Below the pieces are notes generated by a model. The model did no database searches, was not told the origin of the DNA, and saw nothing but the letters and a program-made list of their open reading frames with translations. The translations under genes and the position numbers were made by a program. Shown here piece after piece: positions 36,681 through 53,122 of a stretch of DNA of 64,000 nt. The first letter of the stretch is position 1, and every line of letters begins with the position of its first letter. Source of the stretch: Talinum fruticosum (Eukaryota > Streptophyta > Magnoliopsida > Caryophyllales > Talinaceae); assembly GCA_021018815.1 (NCBI GenBank), contig JAITYX010000059.1, positions 2,852,001 to 2,916,000 on the forward strand. Direction: 5' to 3'.

Positions 36681-36823
36681 CATTGCATCCTTAGCTTGCA
36701 GTTTGCTAGAATCAATGACGATTTCTCTCACTCATTACTACTGCAGTGCAATTCTCTCTGCTCTTCCCCACTTCTTTCCCACATCTCCCTTTAATCATTA
36801 CCCTTTTCCCTTCCTCCTCTCCT
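31780..36823. other. Intergenic between chlorophyllase and ACL5 genes
   Basis: The first about 150 bp is likely 3' UTR. The rest is AT-rich with decayed repeat-like sequence (32240-32700, 33180-33440), a short tandem repeat at 34171-34293 and poly-T near 34400. A less AT-rich patch at 35060-35290 has open frames (Glu/Asp-rich or Lys/Met-rich) produced by GAAGAAGAAGATGATGATG, without recognisable homology. A (CT)n tract at 36648-36671 may belong to the ACL5 leader or promoter. Confidence 0.5.
34171..34293. repeat. Short tandem repeat, units 49 and 61 bp plus partial third
   Basis: AAGTGGGTC(A/G)TAAC recurs at 34171, 34220 and 34281. Each full unit also has CCTCTAAGATATTT and AAGATATTTTC. Confidence 0.85.
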
Positions 36824-36829
36824 TATATA
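36824..36829 (+). promoter_or_regulatory. TATA box of the ACL5-type gene
   Basis: TATATA in CCTTATATACC, 104 bp upstream of the ATG. The leader between them is pyrimidine-rich, with a (CT)n tract at 36864-36884, and contains no upstream ATG. Confidence 0.55.
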
Positions 36830-36927
36830 CCCTCCTTCCCCTTTCACCTTTCTCCCCAACCCACCTCTCTCTCTCTCTCTCTCTCCCCCTCTGAAGTTTT
36901 ACCACATCGAGAGTTAACTAAGGCGAA

Positions 36928-39754
<2,827 letters not shown>

Positions 39755-40872
39755 ACTAAACTAAGTGAAGACTAAATCAAGAAAGAGGATTGCAAGGAGA
39801 AGGAACCAATCCCCTGCAAGTAGAAATGGAGTGAAACAAGGGTCATAACCGTCTTTTTAGGCCCTTTTTGTTCTCCTTTTCTTTCCTTGTTTTTGGCTTG
39901 TGTAGTTATATATTTAAAAAGAAAAGAAAAAGGTATGACTTGTTCTATTCTGTGCTCACAAAAAATGCCATGATATGTAATGCCTCGATGTAATACTACT
40001 ATATTATGATATCCATCCCATTTTGCCAATTTCAAGTGTTGCTTTTTTTTTTCTTTTTCTTTTTTATGTTTGTTGGGTTTGAATTTGAAATAGTTGAAAA
40101 TATGCAGTGTCTAAGAACTCAGCTAGTGTCATGCACCTCAATTATTTCTCTTTATAAACGTGAATGTTTCTGTCTGGATTTGAGTCCCGATTACTCATTT
40201 GAAGAAAAGAAATTCGCCCAGCATAAAGTAAAAGCTCACAAGGGTGAAGATGCTTGATTTGCTTCTCATTGCTTCAAGTAAAACAAGAGGTAAGACACTG
40301 CAACAAAATGCAAGTATGAAAGTTGACATGAGGGTGTGGAGCCTTCCTCGCATGAAGTTCAATGCACACTTGGATCCACCATGTGAATTTAACAGGAAGT
40401 GTCACAAAGTTAACTTGTTATGGTTGGAATTGTGTCAAAGGCCTATGAGATTTTGTCATTGTGTTTGGATTGTATTGGAGGAAAAAGTTGGAAAATAAAA
40501 TAATTAGTCATGTAGGTATATATTGTGTTGAATAAACAAATTTAAGTAGGAAAGGGAAGATAAATGAAGTTGAAGATTTTGTCTCTTGAACAAGGAAAAT
40601 TAATGACTTCATTTATCCTCATATATATCAACCAAACATGGAAAAGGAAACAACTTTTCCGGTCATTTGTCATCCCTTGATCTAAACAAAAGAAAGTAAA
40701 CAAATTAAAGGTGTTTTACTTTATTCTTCCTCCTTCAACTTGTTTTCTTTGCTTCCATCTTATCCAAAGTGGGTGATGATGAAATCCCAAAAGGGCACAT
40801 TAATCCTTAAGAGCATATGTCGTACAGTTGTATTTTCGAGTCATATGTTAATAGATGATTAGATAAAGAGAA

Positions 40873-40907
<35 letters not shown>

Positions 40908-40908
40908 G
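40873..40908. repeat. (TAA)n microsatellite
   Basis: About 12 trinucleotide units, seen directly. Confidence 0.95.
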
Positions 40909-42236
40909 CTTTACATAACTAAAACAGAATAAGAAAAAATTAGAAATTGTGCTGAAATTTTTTAAATTAAAAGTAATTTCAGTATTATGATGAAATATTT
41001 AAAATTAATTCAAGAGTTAAGCCGAACTAAGTTACACTATATCGTTTCAATTTTATAGAATGTCTCAATTTAGTTTGTATGTGGACAAAAAGGCATCCAT
41101 AGTGCAGTGGTACACATAATGAAATTAAACTATTCTAGTTTATAAATAAAATCGTATATTAAATAAAATAAAAATAAAAAATTACAAGGATGTAAATGAC
41201 AAACAAAAAGGTAACACAATAATATTTTGTGTCTCTTATTGTTCACCAATCATCATCATTCATGGGTATACAATAACAATTGTGGTGTGCAACGTCCAGC
41301 TTTCTTTGGTCGTTATTCCTGCTTTCTTTTCTATGTTATTATGTAAATTTTTCTTTTTTTTTATAAAACATAGTTTTTTTTTCCAAAGAAAAAGCTACTT
41401 GTGTCTATAAATCTACTTCGTAAAGTAGGACAAGAACAAAAATATGCATTCTTTAGGGGGATGTCATCATCTAATCACCACTCAAAAGAACAAAAATATT
41501 CAAAGAATTAAAAAAAATGTTGAAGGAAGCGAAGAAAAAGGGTTTGTTGATTTTATATTGTAAACATTCAGCATTGATAAGTACATGATCATATTTTCTA
41601 TTTACAGTCTTATATATATTCAGTATTTATCAGCACTAATCAACATTCATCAACACCAATAGACAATGCCTTACTTATAGTCTATTTGTTACAGTGTTTA
41701 TAATTGATTAGAAGTTAGTTGTTACCAAGGTTATTAGTGGTTGGCTACGGTTACTAGCAGCAACGATGAGTGATTTGTATTTTTTAATAATTATAGTTAT
41801 ACTTCGCGATTAATGGTAACCATTGTCGTAAAACATAAAAACAAATAAGAGATTATAATAAGTTAAAAAGAACACGTCAGGAGATGGCGAAGGTGATGGA
41901 AGAGGGAGAAGCATATAGAGTAGAGGAGAGAGTAAAGAAGTGAAAGTGAGGAACACATGTCCCATCTCTCTATCTGACTGTGGCTGATTTGGGTGTATTT
42001 GCATGACTAGTGGAAGTGGGCCCTCTTCTCTCTCTCTCTCTCTCTAACCCTACTCCCTCCCTGCACACCTTCTTTTTTTTTTAAAATTATTATTATTATT
42101 ATTTCAAGTGGGGGAGAAAAGGGAGTGTCGACAGGGGGTAAATTTGGCATTTAACAGTATCTAATAGAGAGACCAAGAAGACACACAATGAGACAAGCAA
42201 CCACCCCCAAAGATATTCATTTTTATTTATCACCCT

Positions 42237-42261
<25 letters not shown>
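42237..42261. repeat. (CT)n microsatellite
   Basis: Uninterrupted CT dinucleotides. A similar tract lies at 42027-42045. Confidence 0.95.
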
Positions 42262-42267
<6 letters not shown>

Positions 42268-43619
42268 GATATTTATATCCTCTTTTAAATTCAAAACACT
42301 GATGTTACACCAATACCTATTTCTTATTTCTCATAGTAATAATAATAATAATTAAAAACAACAAAAATAAACATAAAATAAACCACCCACACCCACCCCT
42401 AGCAACAAGATAAAGTTCTGATGACATTTGTGAAATTGTTTTTGCCACGTGTCATTAATCCACTCAACCCCACACGTCCTTTTCCTTCCGCCTTTTTTTA
42501 TTTTTACTAATTAAATTATTTTGTCAACAAGCGGAAGAGGGTCAGGCTCAGAACAGAAGGGGCGCTCACTCTCCCACTGCCAATGCAAAAATCCAACTTT
42601 AACTTCATCTCTCAATAATATTAATAATACATTAATTAAAAAAAAAAAAAAGGAATGGAGCCCACGCAGCATTTACTAGAAAGAATCCATGGGGCCCATG
42701 AGTAGCCACATTTGTCCAAGAAATGAAAATTGTTTGGGTCTCATGTGCACTTCCTTCTTCCCTTTTTCTCTCTGCTTTTGGGGTATTTATTGATAAAATA
42801 AACCCAAACCAAAACCACAGATGGACAACACACAAAACAATTAAACAACATTATCAGCACTTAGATTTTCAAGATTAAATAAATTCCTCCTTTCTTTTTT
42901 ACTGCTTTTGGAGAAGGGTTTCAATTTTACACCGACTTAACCTAAATGGTAATGGTACCCTAGAAAAAGAAAAGACTTTTTTTCTGCAAAGTCTATACAA
43001 CCCCCAAATCTTTTCATTCTTCACTGCATGCATGGTATATAACTATGTCACTGACTCAGCACCTGGGCAGAGAATGAAATTCAAAACTAACAAATTAAAA
43101 GGGAAAAATAAAACAAAAGGGAACCCAAAACTTTCTTTCAAGGGAAAAGAAGAGTGCAGATTCCATTCTTTCAAAAAGATGACATTTCCCTTCATCTTCC
43201 TTTTTCCTATGCTTTTGCCTTCTCTTCCCCTTTCACAATGGTCAGTCTTCCAGTTCCATGAAGTTTGTATCAACAAGGACCATCATTCAATTGGACCACA
43301 GCCTAGCTGCCAATCGCTAGCTGCCACTTCTATCCGGGGTCTCCCTAAAACCACTCAGATGGACCGGAACTACTCATCTGCCCATCATCATGTCTTCTCA
43401 GGCTGTGACTGTCAGCACCCATTCCAATTGTCATTTCCTTGGGCAGGAGACCCCCAAAATTCCTCCATGATGATGAATGTACAATTGCTTGCCCCATTCC
43501 CAAATCCCTCCTTCCTTATTCAAAAACCCTCTTCTTTCTGATGTTATGCAATCTCACTTCCCTCAAAATATTGAGGGGTGCATCCCAAAATGAAACCGCC
43601 AAAAATAACATGATGAATT

Positions 43620-46600
43620 CTACTCACCCGCAGGTTGCTTCTGCTCTGCCGGCTTCACCTGGACTGCGGTAGGCACGGCATGGACATATGAGAAACCTGC
43701 AGGCACCAGCTGATGTGTACCCCCTGCAGACTGAGCAAACTGAGCTGCATGGAATATCCCCTGAGGTGGAAGCCCCTTCATGCTGTTGGCAGCAGCCGCA
43801 GCAGCAGCAGCTGCCACTGCTTTGGCCGGATCAGACGTGCTGGCAGAGGCTAGAGAAACCGGGGTACCTAATGACAGCATCCCACTCGATGAAGTCGGGG
43901 TACCTGACCCTTGAGATTTTGCCCCCTGTTGTTGTTGCTGCTGCTGCTGCTGCTGATTATCGGGTCTGTGCCTCTGAAGATAATACCCACCTCCAGCAGA
44001 TGCTACAGAAGATGGGTTGGCAGGAGCTTGCATATATGGGCTAGAGAAGTACAATTGAGCCTGCTGTATACTCTGCTTCGATAATTGGGGCTGTTGCTGG
44101 GACTCATGCAACTGAGGCTTGCTACCTGCACTCGAGCTCTGGATGATATGTGGACTACCAAGGATCGATGGCTTTTGGCTGGATAAAGATGGAGAGGGTG
44201 AGTTCTTCCCCTGCTGAGTTGACAATGTGGATGCTTGAGCCCCTGGCTTGCTAGTGGATGTACTAGTGGCGGTCCTTGGGCTACCACCAGCACTCTTAGA
44301 TATCGAAGAAGTTGAGGGAGAGCCAACCATCATAGGAGGAGATGGGGCCTGATTGCTATTTGGAGTTTGCTGCCCTTGTGATGATGGGGGCTTAGGGTTT
44401 GTAGCTGCAGCTGCCGCAAAAGAGATCTGGGTGTGATTCTGTTGGGGCCTACCTTGCTGCTGGGGAGGTTTTTGTTGTTTGGAGCAGTTGAATTAGCTGC
44501 TAACGACGGGGAAGACACTTGGGATGTGTTCGGTCTAACAGAATTCTTCCACTGAGGAGACTGGACAGAAGCACCACTGCCGCTCTGCACAAGAGGCGGG
44601 AAATTGGATAAAGCATTTGGGAACTTGCCAGCCATGACAGAAGAAGTGAGATGGTCAGGATAGACACTCCCATTACTAGTGGAAGGAGTCTTGCTACGAG
44701 CAGCTGCAACAGTGGCTGCCACATATTGCTGCTGTTTAGGAAAGAGCATTTGGGATTGCTGTTGCTGAGAATTGGAAGCATTAGAAGAATTGGTCACGGT
44801 ATTTGGTCCCGAGGAACGTGCTGGACGAGCAGAACCAGGTATAAGATTGAGACTCCGAGCTGAGCTATCAACCACACTGCCTCCAGGCACAGTCGAAATT
44901 GAAGTCTCAGCCAAATCCCTTGAGAATGCAATGGATTGTCCTGAAGCTCTTGAAGCCACGGCCTTTCTTTCTTCTTCCACATTAGAAGCATCAGCACCAC
45001 CTCCACTTTTTCCATCTTCAGGGCCACGGTAGTTATTCTTTTTCTGTTGTGCTGCTTGTGCAGCTTGTGCAGCAGCAGCCATTATCTGATAGTTATGGCG
45101 AGCTGCCTCAGGGAAGTTTTGGAGAATAGCATGATTGTGCGCCATTGTAGAAATGTCGAGGCCAGGGGTGGTGGTAGCACCATTCATAGACGCAAACGAC
45201 ATTGGAAAAGGAGGAGTGAGGGATTCAATTCCTGCCTTCAAACCCTGCTGCTGAGGCTGTTGCTGCTGCTTCTTATCACCATGACTACCAGCAGTAGGAC
45301 CACCAGCAGCATTGTTACCAGAGCCTCCAACTGAAGAAGGCGGGGTCATCAAAGCAAAGTTGGGAGAATGGAAGGGCATGGCAAAGTTCTGGCCATATAC
45401 ACTCAAGTTTGGCCGCGTACGACTATCTGCAGTTGATGGACTATCCTCGCCACCCGTGTCATGATGAGGCCGGCCTTTGGCAGCTTGAAAATTCTGCCAG
45501 CTAGGATTTGAGGCCCCAACACCTGGGGTGGCACCACCCCCTTGAGGCCTCTGCTGTTGATTCTGCTGCAGGTGCTTCTGGGAGGATGATGAAGCAGTAG
45601 AAATGCTCGGATTTTGATGATTTTGCTGCTGGATTTGCACAGACTGAGGTCCCGTAGACTGCTGCTGCTGCAGTTGCGAAGGATGTAGCATCTGAGACGA
45701 GTAGAATGAGCCATTGAAGAAAGACATTGCTTGAGGATGGGATCCTCTGTATGGTGGAGCTGCTCCAACGTGTGCAGGAACAGAGAAGGGATATGGACCG
45801 TTTCCCAGAATTGCCATGAACTGGGTCTCATTCCCGCCCATGTTCGGATAACTGAAGCTCATAGCTGGCCCAGCAGCCACTGCATTGGAAGAACCACCCA
45901 TTGGAGCTGAAGTAGATGTTGTCGTTGCAGAAGCTGCCGCACTACCACCAGTTGATGGAGATTTTGTTGAACTGGGGCGCGCAGAAGCGGCTGCTGCCGC
46001 CGCTGCTGCTGCCTGTTGTTGACCAAATGGGAAGAAGAAGGCAGGAGCATGCTGCAATTACCAGTAAACAAAACTTTCGTTTAATGGAAATTACAAGAAA
46101 GATCCCAAAAAGTGATATAAACTGAGATTTGAAGCAATGAGAACTCGGGACCATTTCCCAAATCCTCAATAGACTTCAAATGCACAGTCCAAATCATGGG
46201 TTGAAAAAAAAAAAAGATGGGGAAGAGAACTTAGATCCAGAACTAATAACCCACAAAAGGACATAGAAAAAATAGACATACCAACATATTACTGGGCGCT
46301 GCTCCAGGGGGCAAGCTCTGGGGAAGCAAGAACTGCTTCTTCTGGGCATTAGCATCAGGTGCATTGGTACTCAAAGGCGATTTGTCCTTAGCAGCAGGCT
46401 GAGCAGGGAACAAAGGAAAAGGCTGGGCTTTGTCTTGGCCCGCAGCGGCAGAGTTGACCACCCCTCCTCTCCCAGCGGCCGCAGCAGCGGCAGCGGCGGC
46501 GGCGGCATGCAGATCAGGAGGTGGAGGAACCATATTGAGGTTGTAAGGCTTGGCGCCGAAGAGAGGAGCCGTTCCAGCAGCTGCAGCCGCAGGCCAGTAT

Positions 46601-49600
46601 GGGTTCATCTTCATCACCTGCTGGTGCCCCGATATGCTCCTGGCTATGTAGCAATGAGTGGCGCATCGCTTTGGCTTTGACGGCGAGAATACAAAATGGG
46701 GACCCTGCGAACGTCAATTTTCACACCCCCGTTAGAAGGCAATTCTAGTGAATTCATAGAGGTGAAAAGCAAAAACTGGAGAGTACCTGAAGGGGTGGAG
46801 AAGCCATGGTGCTTCCATCCATTGAAACAACCCCTTGCAAAGGCGCCACATATCTGCTCATCAGCAACCATAACCACTCCAATTAGTCAGTTTTTAAATA
46901 AAATAAAAGAAGAATAGAGGGAGAGACTGGTAGTAAAACAAAAAAAAAGAGAAGGAAGAACAACATACCCCATGGGTCCAACTCCGAGGCCGCCATGCCA
47001 ACCCGCAGCGACCGACATTGGCAACGGAACTGAGCTGGATTGACCTGCTCCCAAAGATCCCCCGGGAAAAAGCAATTCAACCCCACATCAGCAAAACTTT
47101 TTTCCTCCAAGCCCCACCACCAACTCCCAAGAGAGAGAGAGAGAGAGAGAGAGAGCGTACCATTCTTGTCGGCAAGAGGGTCATCTTTGGTGATCTTGGG
47201 CGGTGGTTGCGCCTGCTGCTTCTGCTGTAAATCCAACTTGTGGTCATTGGGTCGATTCGTCTTCTCAAGATCAAGCTGGAGATCAATGTTGCGCTCTTTG
47301 TTGCTCACGTTGATCTGATCAGACGGTGGCGGCACTTTGTGGCGTTCACCCTGTGACTCAGACTGAGCCTCTGAAGCCACAGACTTGCTAGCCTTAGCCT
47401 TAGCCACAGACTTAGCAGCAGCAGCCTCACCCACTGTCTCTGATACATTCAATTTCACCCCCTTCTCATCTTCTTCCTTACTTGGCTTTCCTCCCTGTCC
47501 CTGACAAACCAAAATTTCAAGCTGAATGAAAGGGGAATTAAATAGAGCTCCAGGCGAATATATTGACCCAGTCAAAAATATATATATATAAAAAAACTCA
47601 CTCTAGGAATATATATTTATTTATTTTTAAAAAACTTAAACTAAATTAAATTTAAAGACACAGAAAAAATCATAATTTCCAAAAAGCAATTTGTACAACC
47701 ACCCAAAAACAAAACATATTCCAGATCAACCAAAAGATAATAATTAATGCTCATTAAATTAAAAAAAAAAAAGGAGAAAGAAGAATGGGCCCCTCCAACT
47801 CACCGCCTCCCCATCCGTGACCATAGGCTTCTCATCCCCCATCATTGCTCTTCCTCCGTACTCAACCTCTCCCTCTCTCTCCGGCGACGCCCTTGACGGC
47901 GGCGGCGGCGCCTGCATTTCCACACCCAACGAAAAAATTCAATAAAAATTAGATAACTTTAAAATATCTGATTAATTTTAATCATCAAACAAAAATATAA
48001 TGAAAATACACCTAGAAAAATACATTTTTAAGGCCGTGTTTGATAAGGAAGGGAAAAAAATCTGGCAAAATCACTACCACTCAAGAAAACATGATATGGA
48101 TATGAAAATTTTTCAATTTTCCAAATGGTGGAAAATGTATCAAAGGGAAAAAATTAAGGACATCAATCAAATTTCTTTCTACTTCTAATCACCAAATTTT
48201 GAACTCCCTAAACGGGCTATGAGAGAAATTGAGAGGTTTTGATTAAATTCTCAGATCCACGGCGACAGGGGAGAAAGTTTTTGGGCTTGACCGCAGCCGA
48301 CATGGTCGCCGGCAGTTTCCGCCAGAGCAACTGGGACTGTCAGCTAATTTTTTGCGGAATGACTGCCGGGAAATCGCAAAGCATTTTCGGAGGAAAATCA
48401 CTGCCCCATAAAAAACACACCCAAAATTAATTGTGAATCAATAAAGGTAGGAATGAGACTCTAACCATGAGATCTATCTCGAACTTGTCTTCTCTACGGT
48501 TCTCTTTCTCCGTCACGGATGAATTTCTGCATGATTGTGTCCGGAGAGGAAAAAGAATTTAGAACCCCAAATTGGGAAATTTTCGAGTCAATCGAAATGA
48601 ATACAGAGAAAATGAAAAATTTTAGAGAATCTGGTGATACTGACGGTTTAGTAGATGTGGATGTGGATTCAACACGATTTTGATCCTGGGATTCCATTTT
48701 TGAGACGAAGAAGGTTCCTCCACTTTGGCTCTCACCAAACCATCTCTTACCCCGGATTCATCCGCCAACGGCAGCTTTGCATCCGAGGTGATGCCGTTCG
48801 CCACCGCCGCCGGCTTGGCATCCTGTACGACGCCGTTGGCCGCTACTGGCAGGGATGAATCCGAGGAAGGCGGGGTGGGATCAATGGAGTTGGCCAAATC
48901 GCCGTTCTCCATAGCAGATCCCACCAAGGTCTTCTCTGTGCTCGGCGTTGGCGCCTCCACCTTCAGAGCTTGATCTGTCTCTGCTTTCGGAATCGGCGAA
49001 ATGGGTCTGCTTCGAGCACCAAAAGCTGCCGGATTTTCATCCGGGTATGGGCGGGGCCTTTTCCTCTTCGGAGCTGCCAGATTCAGAAGAGAGAGAATAA
49101 GATGGAATGAAAGAGGAATTGGTTAGCTTAAACACCAACAGATAAAACAAACATACCAACGGTGGTCAAAGGAGAAGCGGAGGACGAATTCTGAAGTGGT
49201 GGAGCAGGAGAAGGCTGAAGAGGGGCCGAGATCGGCGAAGAAACTCTGGATTTGGAATCGCCGGTGGATCTGTTCATGTCCCTGGAATCGAATTTGGCTG
49301 AATCATTCGACGCCGCCGTTGTCTCTTGCATCAACGACGGGGCTTGAGATTGTCTCTTCAGCCCATATAACACTTCAGCCACCTCGATTTCAATATCATC
49401 TTGAATTGGAGGTGATGATGACTTGAGACAAGATTTGGGAGGCTTTTGTTTAGGCCCATTTGGCTTCTACAACGGAAGAGAACATCGTCAGCCATCATCA
49501 TCAACAACGCAATGGAGATGAGGAGATAGATGAATAAAGAGAAGAAGAAAACGAAGGACTAACAATTTTCTTCTTGATAGAAACATTAGAAGATGACGGC

Positions 49601-50522
49601 GACATGGGGGCCAGAGACGGCGACGGAGCCGTGGCGGTTACCATCACCGTCGCCGTCATAGTTGACCTCACGGGCGACGATGAAGCCTGCCGGTGAATCT
49701 GCTCCCCACTAACTACCACTCCTCCACCACCTGAGCTCCAGCAATCATGACTTCTCTTGTTCGACGCTGGACGAAAACAAATTTCCAGAATCAGAATCCA
49801 AATCTACCCAGGAATTAAATCAACCCAAAAACAAAAACAAAAAACAATTGTGTTCTCACCGGAGCGAGCCTTCCTGGGGACTGAGAATCCAATCATTTCA
49901 TCAGGAGCCTTCCACGTCGGAGCCACCGATTGCCGGAAAACCTTGGTCGGCGGGGGATAGCTTTTCCGGTGGCTAGTGAGGGTAGACGCCGCCGAAGTGG
50001 ACGTCATCGGTACGGGATTCGAAGGAGGAGCATAACGGACAGGTCCGTCATCGTCGTCCTCATCCTCGTCGTTGACGCTCTCTTCGGAGCTATCATCGGC
50101 ACCGCCGTCTTCTCTATTACTCCCGTGCATATACTTATCCCCCGGCGGCGCTTACTCCGGCTAAGGCGGTCCCTCTCTCTGTCCCGGTCACGGTCCCGGT
50201 CCCGGTCTCTATCCCGGTCCCGGTCTCGATCTCTGTCTCTATCTCTCATCTCTCGATCTCTGTCCTTCTTGACCGGCCGATCTCTCAATCGAGCCGTCTC
50301 CTGCAATTCGAGCGGTCCATCGTCTTCTGCAACAAAACAAGCCTACAACTGTCAGTGAAATCAGATTAGGGAAAACGATGGAAGCATGTAGGAAAGGACA
50401 AGATAAGTGTTCAGATCTGAACCTGGTGAGTCTCTGAGACTGCCGCTGGTGGTTCTGTGCCTCCGTCGGGGCAAGCCATTCGCCATGGCAGCCGCTCTCC
50501 GAGCTTCTCTATTCCGGTCCAT
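43620..50522 (-). CDS. TIC: TIME FOR COFFEE (TIC) homologue, nuclear circadian-clock regulator
   Basis: Twelve exons, 5' to 3': 50423-50522, 49860-50326, 49564-49766, 49157-49466, 48645-49073, 48466-48526, 47804-47911, 47161-47500, 46969-47044, 46787-46853, 46282-46704 and 43620-46051. About 1,672 aa after three frame corrections. Arabidopsis TIC is a large plant-specific nuclear protein acting on LHY, metabolic signalling and MYC2. Marks in order: MDRNREARR; an RD-repeat tract; SKRRRGDKYMHGSNREDGG; TKVFRQSVAPTWKAPDEMIG; KRSHDCW; PKRKRPRPYP (nuclear-signal-like); FEIDLM then poly-Pro; LQLDL (EAR-like); YVAPLQGVVSMDG; KPKRCATHCYIAR; MKMNPYWPAAA; PPMMVGSPS; and poly-Ala, poly-Gln and poly-Ser tracts. 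An in-frame ATG also lies at 50525. Frame breaks: C5 50139-50143, T5 48697-48701, T5 44469-44473 (plus strand); each is fixed by one extra base. A GGTGAG donor overlaps the stop, so the last residues are less certain. Confidence 0.93.
47131..47155. repeat. (GA)n microsatellite at a TIC splice donor
   Basis: A GA tract lies 6 bp inside the intron after TIC exon 8, reading (CT)n on the coding strand. Confidence 0.9.
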
Positions 50523-52200
50523 CATATTTGGTTTGCAGTGGATTTATCAGCTCGCCAATCTCATCTCTCCGATTTTCTCTCTCGCCTCTCTGTGACGGAG
50601 CAAGTCACCGGAGAAAATGGAAGTCCGGCCACCGCTGAATCTCCAGTCGATGGAGTTTCTTCAGATCTTTCGAATATGAAAAGGTCGAAAGATCTCGGCT
50701 TTCCTCTCTTCTCTCTTCTCTCTTGTGTGGAGAGTTGCTCAAGTCTTCTTCTCTCTGCCTTGTCTTTCTCTCTCTATCTATCTTTCTCGCTGGGGGTGCC
50801 TTGTGTGTTGTGTTGCCCTCTTTTTCTGCTCTCTCTCTCTCTCTCTCTCTAGTTTTTCTTTCTTTCTCTTCTCCCCCTCGCTCTCTCTGCCTCGCCCCTA
50901 TCTCATCTTCTTTTCGGGTATTTCACTCTCCGCCTAACCCACCCTATGCCTCGTGGAGGGCCTGGATCTATCCAATCTTTCTACATCCTTCCATCCCCAC
51001 CGTCGGTCCGCTCCTCCATCCCACGGCTCTCCTCAGTCGTGACCGACATGGCGGAACCAGGACCGTCCGATGGAGCCTTGTCAGTGGAAGGCCATTTAAA
51101 ACCTAACTCCACGTGGCACGAATATCTTTCTTCTCTCATAAGCTTCCAATATTTACTCACTAACAACCGATCTCCCCTTTCAATTAATCAAATCAAATCA
51201 ATTTTTTTAATTTAATTAATTGGCAACAGATTTGGTAAAAAATAATAGCAATAATAAATTAAATTTAAAAAAAACATTTGGGTTTAGGGAGTGGCTACTT
51301 TACAATTACAACGCCCCCACCTGCGGTGATACTAGTATTATTTTCCTTGATTAACGCGTGGGGCCTACGAGATGCCCCCACTTTTTGCTCTCTCTCTCCT
51401 CTGACGGCTTAGATCTACACATACCCTAGTGGTAGGGAGCCCCTGCGCCGTCCGATCGGAAACTGACGTGGCAGTGCCACAAAAAGAAACGATTTTTTAA
51501 ATTGTGGGCATCTGGGCCGTCCATATCCGGAGCTTGGACGGGGAGGATGGGGTGTTGAAGCGGCGAAAAAGCTCGGGGGTCTTCGTCACGGAAGTTCCGA
51601 GAAGTGTGGGTCCCTCAAATTGAGCGCTTTGCCGATCTAGAAATCAAAATTATTTCTCTCTCTCTATATCTCTTCCTCTTGCTCTTATTGTCACGTTCGT
51701 GGGGATGTGGCAGCGTTCAAATGACGTGTTTTACGGGCCCCACTTTGTTTTTTTCCTTTCTTTCTCTCTAAAATCTCACTGCAAAAGAAAGGAAAAGGAG
51801 CTCCCAAAACCAAAATCCTCTTTTTCCTTTCCATTTATTATCCCCCGTTTTTTTAATAAATAAAATTAAAAATTAAGTCAAATTTTTACAGCAGAGACCA
51901 GAGATGGAGAGAGAGGAGAGAGAGAGATTATTCATTCTTTTCTTTCTTTCTTTCCACTAGTGGGATTATTAAAGTGTTTCAATTAATGACCAATTATTTA
52001 ATTTCCACCAATTACAAACGCTTGCTTCTCCCACTCGCGGTCCTAGCGTCGGCGTTCACACGCTCTGCCCGAATCAATGCGACTCACAACGGAACGTGTC
52101 GTTTTGCTGACGTGTCAGGAGAAAAGTAAGACACGTCCGGAGCAAGTGCTGTGATTGGACTTCTTGGATCTCGTCATTGGCTAAGTCGCTTCCCCTTTTT
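50523..52200 (-). promoter_or_regulatory. TIC leader and promoter region, GC-richer, ACGT-core motifs
   Basis: DNA upstream of the TIC start is much less AT-rich than its surroundings. It has CT/GA tracts (50829-50850) consistent with a long leader. ACGT-core motifs occur at 51109-51116 (CCACGTGG, palindromic), 51465 (GACGTGGC), 51723 (GACGTG), 52093 (AACGTGTC), 52109 (GACGTGTC) and 52130 (GACACGTC). These resemble G-box/ABRE sites. The transcription start is not identifiable. Confidence 0.45.
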
Positions 52201-52826
52201 TTTTATTATATTATATTATTTATAATTGTTTTTATAGGCTTTTTGTAATATCTTTTGGATTTTGGTCGTGTCATGACCATCCAAGGAATGTTTACTTTGG
52301 TTGTGGTAGTAGTAGTAGCAGTCGTAGTGGCTGATTTTCATTGAACCGAATCCAAATTGATTTTTCTGGTTTTCTCCATCAGCAAAATTCATTTTTCTGA
52401 AATTAAGGATTTCCATTTACTATATATAACAAATCTAGTCAAATGTTAAAGTTAAAAGTAAACAAATTGTGTATCTAAGTGAAAAATCGATAATTATAAG
52501 ATGGTTCCGAATTCGATTTGTTTTTCATAATATATTTCATGTATATGTCGTATGACATTCCATTAGTAAATTTCACGCTCTAAAATATAACCTTAATAGC
52601 ATTTTCTTTTTTTTAAGTTACTTAAACTTATAATATTAGTGACCACCTTTTTTTTTATAAACTTAAACATTGTGTAATTTAAGCACTTCGTGTTTAAGTT
52701 GCGAAGTGTTTTCCATCTATATTGTCACACAATACATTAACCACACATTTGTAGAAGGAAATAGCCAATATGTTTCGAGTCGCAAATATGTATCTCGATT
52801 AATTTATTGGTCGAATGTTATATAGA

Positions 52827-53083
52827 GTCTATTTGCTTTTACTTGTTATAAGTTATTATGAACTGTTATAATTAGTTGTTAGATTGTTATGATATGTTAT
52901 AGTTAGGTGTTATGATTATTAAGAGTTGTTGCGATTAACTGTTAGCTATTATAACTTGTTATCATTAGATGTTACACTTGTTATAAGTCTGTTAAGATTA
53001 GTTGTTAGTTGTTATAACATGTTATGAGCTAACGAGTTGTTACAAGCGGCTACATTAACTATGACGATAATAATAATAATAAT

Positions 53084-53122
<39 letters not shown>

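Larger units (their letters stand above)
39755..43619. other. Intergenic between convergent ACL5 and TIC genes
   Basis: The first about 250 bp is the likely ACL5 3' UTR. The less AT-rich stretch 43050-43619 is the likely TIC 3' UTR, read leftward. Between are microsatellites ((TAA)n 40873-40908, (CT)n 42027-42045 and 42237-42261) and no supported gene. Confidence 0.55.

Noticed and set aside
40006..40498. Two adjacent plus-strand frames after ACL5
   Set aside because: No domain or homology recognised; no splice or promoter evidence.
43688..47318. Many plus-strand open frames over the TIC locus
   Set aside because: They are antisense or out-of-frame shadows of TIC exons made long by GC-rich Ala/Gln/Ser codon repeats.
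50004..50306. Arg/Asp-repeat frame ending IEKTAVPMIAPKRAS
   Set aside because: Its second half is TIC exon 2 read out of frame after the C5 homopolymer loss at 50139-50143, not a separate protein.
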